DNA from: Actinomycetota bacterium
GTDB lineage: Bacteria > Zhuqueibacterota > Zhuqueibacteria > Residuimicrobiales > Krinioviventaceae
Direction of reading: 5' to 3'
DNA: 7,968 nucleotides
Assembly: GCA_011682565.1 (NCBI GenBank)
Contig: JAACEJ010000135.1
Span: 1 to 7,968, forward strand
Shown here: positions 5,481-7,968 of the stretch, piece by piece
Layout: each line of letters opens with the position of its first letter
Position numbering within the stretch: the stretch's first letter is position 1
Position numbers and translations under genes: made by a program
The notes under the pieces: generated by a model
What the model saw: the letters and a program-made list of their open reading frames with translations, nothing else
What the model was told of the DNA's origin: nothing
Database searches by the model: none

Positions 5481-5505
5481 GGAACCTGTCGTTGGAGAGA
5501 ACCAT
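5481..5505 (-). promoter_or_regulatory. GGTTC motif pair shared with the leader at 77-122
   Basis: On the minus strand ATGGTTCTCTC (5505-5495) and CGACAGGTTCC (5491-5481) occur in this order. The leader at the left end has ATGGTTCCCTC (122-112) and CGTCAGGTTCC (88-78), in the same order and orientation, with one difference in each 11-base block and a longer spacer. Both precede minus-strand genes. This may be a common binding site or the relic of a common leader. Confidence 0.3.
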
Positions 5506-5527
5506 ATCCGTTTTAAAGAACTTGAAT

Positions 5528-5556
5528 AATATAATGAATTTGTCCCTTAAAAGCAA
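5528..5556 (-). promoter_or_regulatory. Candidate sigma-70 promoter of the kinase/regulator operon
   Basis: The minus strand reads TTGCTT (5556-5551), a 17-base spacer, then TATATT (5533-5528). The -10 box is good (five of six) and the -35 box is weak (three of six). The start would be near 5520, leaving a leader of about 200 bases before the kinase ATG at 5312 that contains the shared GGTTC motif pair. No better candidate was found closer to the gene. Confidence 0.35.
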
Positions 5557-5869
5557 CATTTATTTTTGAAAAATCTAATTTAATTTGATCTCTGGGGCAA
5601 CTTTGTCTCATTGGTGTGTATTAATACGTAAAAAAATGATTTTTGCGGGCACTGAAAAGCAAGTAATTAAATATGAAAAAACAACCATGAGGATGACTTA
5701 TTGTTATTGCAGGGTTTAGGACTGTGGGTGCTCGATGTGCATGAATAGTTTTTTTGTTTGAGCAATATATTTTTGAGGTAATTGCTGTGCGAATATCAAT
5801 ATTGTAATTGGATGGTGTTGTACTTTTGCTTGAATTTAGTGCCGGGAAAACGTACATTTCATCCTGCAA

Positions 5870-6358
5870 TTAAAAATGAATATTTTTCTTTTGCAACGCA
5901 TACAAAAGTATTAACCCAAAGACATAGCAGGCCACAAACTCACCAATAGCGATGTAGGTGACTGTCATCCAGTAAGGAAGGCCAGACAGAACATGCAGGT
6001 AAAGGCTTACTCCGAAAGCATTAACGAGAACAGGCGGAAGAGGTGCCAACCAGGGTTTGTTATAACGGCGCAGCCAATATGTGAGGAGTGCTGCAACAAG
6101 GGTTAATAAACTACCGCCAAAAATATCAATCGGCCCAAAGCCGCCGAATATATTTGCTGCCATGCATCCAAAATACAGTCCGGGAATGGCAGGAGGAAAA
6201 ATGTAAGGCAGAACAGTGAGGGCTTCGGCTAATCGGACTTGCACCGGGCCATAGCTAATGGGAGCCAGGATAATAGTTAAAGCGGCGTACAGCGCACCGA
6301 TTATTCCGGCAATGGCAATATTTTTTGTGCTAAATTTTTGGGACACTTTGAACTCCAT
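5870..6358 (-). CDS. queT: QueT-family queuosine-precursor transporter (162 aa)
   Basis: An integral membrane protein of the QueT family (DUF988), the substrate-binding S component of an ECF-type importer for queuosine precursors such as preQ1, used in tRNA wobble modification. About five hydrophobic helices are visible: residues 13-33, 46-70, 82-97, 108-125 and 130-155. The family signature APISYGPVQVRLAEALTVLP (32-51) and the GLYFGCMAANIFGG segment (60-73) are clear. I chose the ATG at 6358 because the longer frame adds 42 residues unlike the family and 162 aa is a typical size. No good ribosome site precedes it. It is divergent from the endonuclease gene, with their 5' ends touching. A preQ1 riboswitch often precedes such genes, but I could not confirm one here. 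The energising ATPase and T subunits are not in the window. Confidence 0.9.
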   Translation of the reverse strand: MEFKVSQKFSTKNIAIAGIIGALYAALTIILAPISYGPVQVRLAEALTVLPYIFPPAIPGLYFGCMAANIFGGFGPIDIFGGSLLTLVAALLTYWLRRYNKPWLAPLPPVLVNAFGVSLYLHVLSGLPYWMTVTYIAIGEFVACYVFGLILLYALQKKNIHF

Positions 6359-7013
6359 AATAATAGTTTCTACAATTACAGCTAGACTGGAAAAAGTATT
6401 TGGCATTCCCAAATGGAAGGGCAGAGGCCAGCCCATGGGAAGCCTGATTCTCACTGTGCTTTCGCAGAGCACAAATGACCGCAATCGGGATGTTGCTTAT
6501 GCGCGTTTAAAAGAACGATTTCCTGAATGGAAAAGTGTTATGAACGCGCCGGCAGAAAAAATTGCAGATGCTATCCGCCCGGCCGGACTGGCCAACCAAA
6601 AAGGGGTACGGATCAAAGACATTCTGCAATGGGTTTACGATACTTATGGTACTTTCGATCTCGGCTTTTTATGCGATATGGATCCGGATCAAGTGACCGA
6701 GACGTTTCTCAAACTAAAGGGTGTCGGCATTAAAACAATCAGCGTGGTTTTAATGTTCACCTGTGGCGTGGATGTGTTTCCGGTCGATACTCATGTGCAC
6801 CGTATTTGCCGCCGCCTGGGATTGGTTGGGGAGAAGGCCTCCGCAGAAAAGACCCACTACCACATGCAGGCTTTGGTGCCGGATGGAAAATCTTATTCTT
6901 TACATAACAATTTCCTCCGTCTGGGGCGGACAATTTGCAAAGCGCAAAAACCAAAATGCATCGAGTGCCCGTTGAATGATTTGTGTCCTTCAGCCATTAT
7001 CACTGATAATTAA
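6348..7013 (+). CDS. Endonuclease III-family DNA glycosylase/AP lyase (about 221 aa)
   Basis: A base-excision repair enzyme of the HhH-GPD superfamily that removes oxidised pyrimidines and nicks abasic sites. With TTG 6348 as residue 1, the helix-hairpin-helix LKGVGIKT is at 123-130 with catalytic Lys129. The catalytic Asp is D147 in PVDTHVHR. The [4Fe-4S] cysteines are C197, C204, C207 and C213 in the classic C-x6-C-x2-C-x5-C spacing. The PMGSLILTVLSQST block (about 29-42) is the variant typical of 'endonuclease III domain' proteins rather than textbook Nth (LLSAQATD). All catalytic residues are present. The start is uncertain: there is no ATG between 6312 and the conserved domain, TTG 6348 has only GGGA 4 bases upstream, and ATT 6375 or ATG 6312 are alternatives. 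It converges with the DUF6599-like gene. No strong terminator lies in the 77-base gap. Confidence 0.9.
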   Translation: MNSIIIVSTITARLEKVFGIPKWKGRGQPMGSLILTVLSQSTNDRNRDVAYARLKERFPEWKSVMNAPAEKIADAIRPAGLANQKGVRIKDILQWVYDTYGTFDLGFLCDMDPDQVTETFLKLKGVGIKTISVVLMFTCGVDVFPVDTHVHRICRRLGLVGEKASAEKTHYHMQALVPDGKSYSLHNNFLRLGRTICKAQKPKCIECPLNDLCPSAIITDN

Positions 7014-7090
7014 ACGATCTTTTGAAAAAGCAAAATTTTGTGCTCTTTAATGGGTTCCTTCTTAAAACATGCGGGGATAACATTTCTTTC

Positions 7091-7968
7091 TTACAGACCC
7101 GCTTTGATCTTTTTCAGCAATTCATCCGCTTTTCGTTGATCTTTGTACCCTGAAACTCCGAGGATATAATTTTTGAATCCCTCTGCCATTATCTTCCCCT
7201 GGTAAGGAGTTTTAGCACTGAACCGTTTTGAAATGCTTTCCGATGAAATTATTATTTCCCCTCGTTTGGCGATACTTTCCCTGAATGTTTTCAGAGCTAC
7301 CCTCGATTCCTTTTCTGATTTATTTATTACGATAAAAGCCGAAAACCCGCTTTTGTAACTCGCTTGAACGACCGGGCCAAAAGAAGATTGTCCCATAAAG
7401 CCTTTAGTAATATACTTGAGAGAATGAGGCATCTGATTTTGGGATGGCAGCAATGAAAGCTCTTTTGGCTGCGGCGTATTTGGGAAAGCAGCAGCTAATT
7501 TCAGGGCAAGATTGTGAATTGTCGTTTTTACGCGCAGATTTGTCGACCCGGCATTCAGTTGTACAAAATACTTGTCTTTATAAAAACGAATATTCAAATC
7601 AGAGACGATCGCTTCTTCGCCGATGTTCGCAAAAGAAAGTTCCGGCCGGCGATAACTGCTGTAAATTCCAAAAGCATTCAGGGGCGTTCCCATGTCATAA
7701 ACGTCGACAGTAAAGGTCACGCTTTCATCGGTTTTGAGCGCATAAGATGCGGTGGCCATCTCAACAAAGTGATAATCATTGTATAGTTCAGCTTCACCGT
7801 CGATATATTCATACAGGTTTTCAGCCGTATAAATCTCCGGCTTGAAATCCCATTTCCAGCCTGGTTCGAAATCAGGCTGAGGCAAAAATGTCTGGACTTT
7901 GGCCGCCGGGGAATTTATCACAACTGCAAACAAAAAAGAGGCCAAAATTATCCCAAATAGATTTCTCA
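7091..7968 (-). CDS. Exported DUF6599-like protein, start cut by the window edge (about 292 aa)
   Basis: The reading frame stays open to the right edge. The last two bases on the minus strand are TG followed by AGA AAT CTA, so the natural start is very likely an ATG whose A is base 7969. That gives a textbook signal peptide: M-R-N, a hydrophobic core (LFGIILASFLFAVVI) and a probable cut near NSPAA-KV. A TTG start at 7945 would destroy the peptide's positive N-terminus. No lipobox Cys is seen, so it is probably periplasmic or secreted. The NLYEYIDGEAELYNDYHF segment and the following VDVYDMGTPLNAFGIYSSYR segment match my memory of DUF6599 proteins (Y-I-x-G-x-A-E-L-Y). Function is unknown for the family. 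The C-terminal third is Lys/Ser-rich. It converges with the endonuclease gene, and its upstream context is outside the window. Confidence 0.75.
   Translation of the reverse strand, partial: RNLFGIILASFLFAVVINSPAAKVQTFLPQPDFEPGWKWDFKPEIYTAENLYEYIDGEAELYNDYHFVEMATASYALKTDESVTFTVDVYDMGTPLNAFGIYSSYRRPELSFANIGEEAIVSDLNIRFYKDKYFVQLNAGSTNLRVKTTIHNLALKLAAAFPNTPQPKELSLLPSQNQMPHSLKYITKGFMGQSSFGPVVQASYKSGFSAFIVINKSEKESRVALKTFRESIAKRGEIIISSESISKRFSAKTPYQGKIMAEGFKNYILGVSGYKDQRKADELLKKIKAGL

Larger units (their letters stand above)
5313..5869. other. Intergenic region between the kinase operon and queT
   Basis: 557 bases without a convincing gene. It holds a candidate minus promoter (5528-5556) and a perfect palindrome GTATTAATAC (5618-5627), 62 bases upstream of that promoter's -35 box. 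It also holds a 6-bp inverted repeat GGATAT/ATATCC (5467-5472 with 5504-5509) that encloses two words shared with the leader at 68-194. A minus-strand frame at 5869-5621 starts with TTG, has no ribosome site and shows no recognisable protein character. No sigma-54 promoter with GG-N10-GC spacing was found here on the minus strand. Confidence 0.5.

Noticed and set aside
5621..5869. 82-aa minus-strand frame immediately after queT
   Set aside because: TTG start without usable ribosome spacing and an AT-driven composition with no family resemblance.
6359..6392. preQ1 riboswitch upstream of queT (minus strand reads GTCTAGCTGTA then AGAAACTA)
   Set aside because: Resembles the L1 and A-rich tail of preQ1-I, but no P1 stem can be formed and the CCC pocket residues are missing.
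7014..7090. Bidirectional terminator between the convergent endonuclease and DUF6599-like genes
   Set aside because: Only a weak AT hairpin (AGCA/TGCT around AAAATTTTG) without a proper T run is visible.

Overview
The window is a moderately AT-rich bacterial segment. Its core is a two-component signalling cluster built around a sigma-54 activator, followed by a housekeeping/accessory block. I cannot name the organism. Sigma-54 signalling, a PAS-type kinase with a CxxCP cysteine motif, and a secreted DUF6599-like protein would fit an uncultivated FCB-group lineage (KSB1/Calditrichota type) or a deltaproteobacterium-like lineage. This is inference only.

Layout. Bases 1-15 (minus) hold the first five codons of a gene that leaves the window, with a good ribosome binding site. 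Bases 16-925 contain no convincing protein gene but are dense in structure. A minus-strand leader (68-194) has mutually exclusive GGTTCCC pairings. Two diverged copies of a small RNA gene lie on the plus strand (about 286-380 and 823-920); the second has a near-consensus promoter and an 11-bp terminator stem. A strong -24/-12 (sigma-54) promoter lies on the minus strand at 525-540, with an 18-bp dyad about 90 bp upstream of it. Bases 926-5312 (minus) carry four signalling genes, in transcription order: a PAS/histidine kinase with an intact H box, a second kinase-like protein whose phospho-acceptor His is Asp, an NtrC-family sigma-54 response regulator, a clear terminator, and a stand-alone degenerate receiver. 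Bases 5313-5869 are intergenic, with a possible promoter and a motif pair shared with the leader at 68-194. Bases 5870-7013 hold divergent queT (queuosine-precursor transporter) and an endonuclease III-family gene whose 5' ends nearly or actually overlap. Bases 7091-7968 (minus) hold an exported DUF6599-like protein whose start codon is cut by the window edge.

How it may work together (inference): the intact kinase senses a signal, perhaps through its cysteine cluster, and phosphorylates the sigma-54 regulator. The regulator could bind the 623-640 dyad and fire the 525-540 promoter. The resulting leftward transcript would run antisense to the first small RNA and through the attenuator-like leader into the gene at the left edge. 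The Asp-substituted kinase and the degenerate receiver look like modulators rather than standard phosphotransfer partners.
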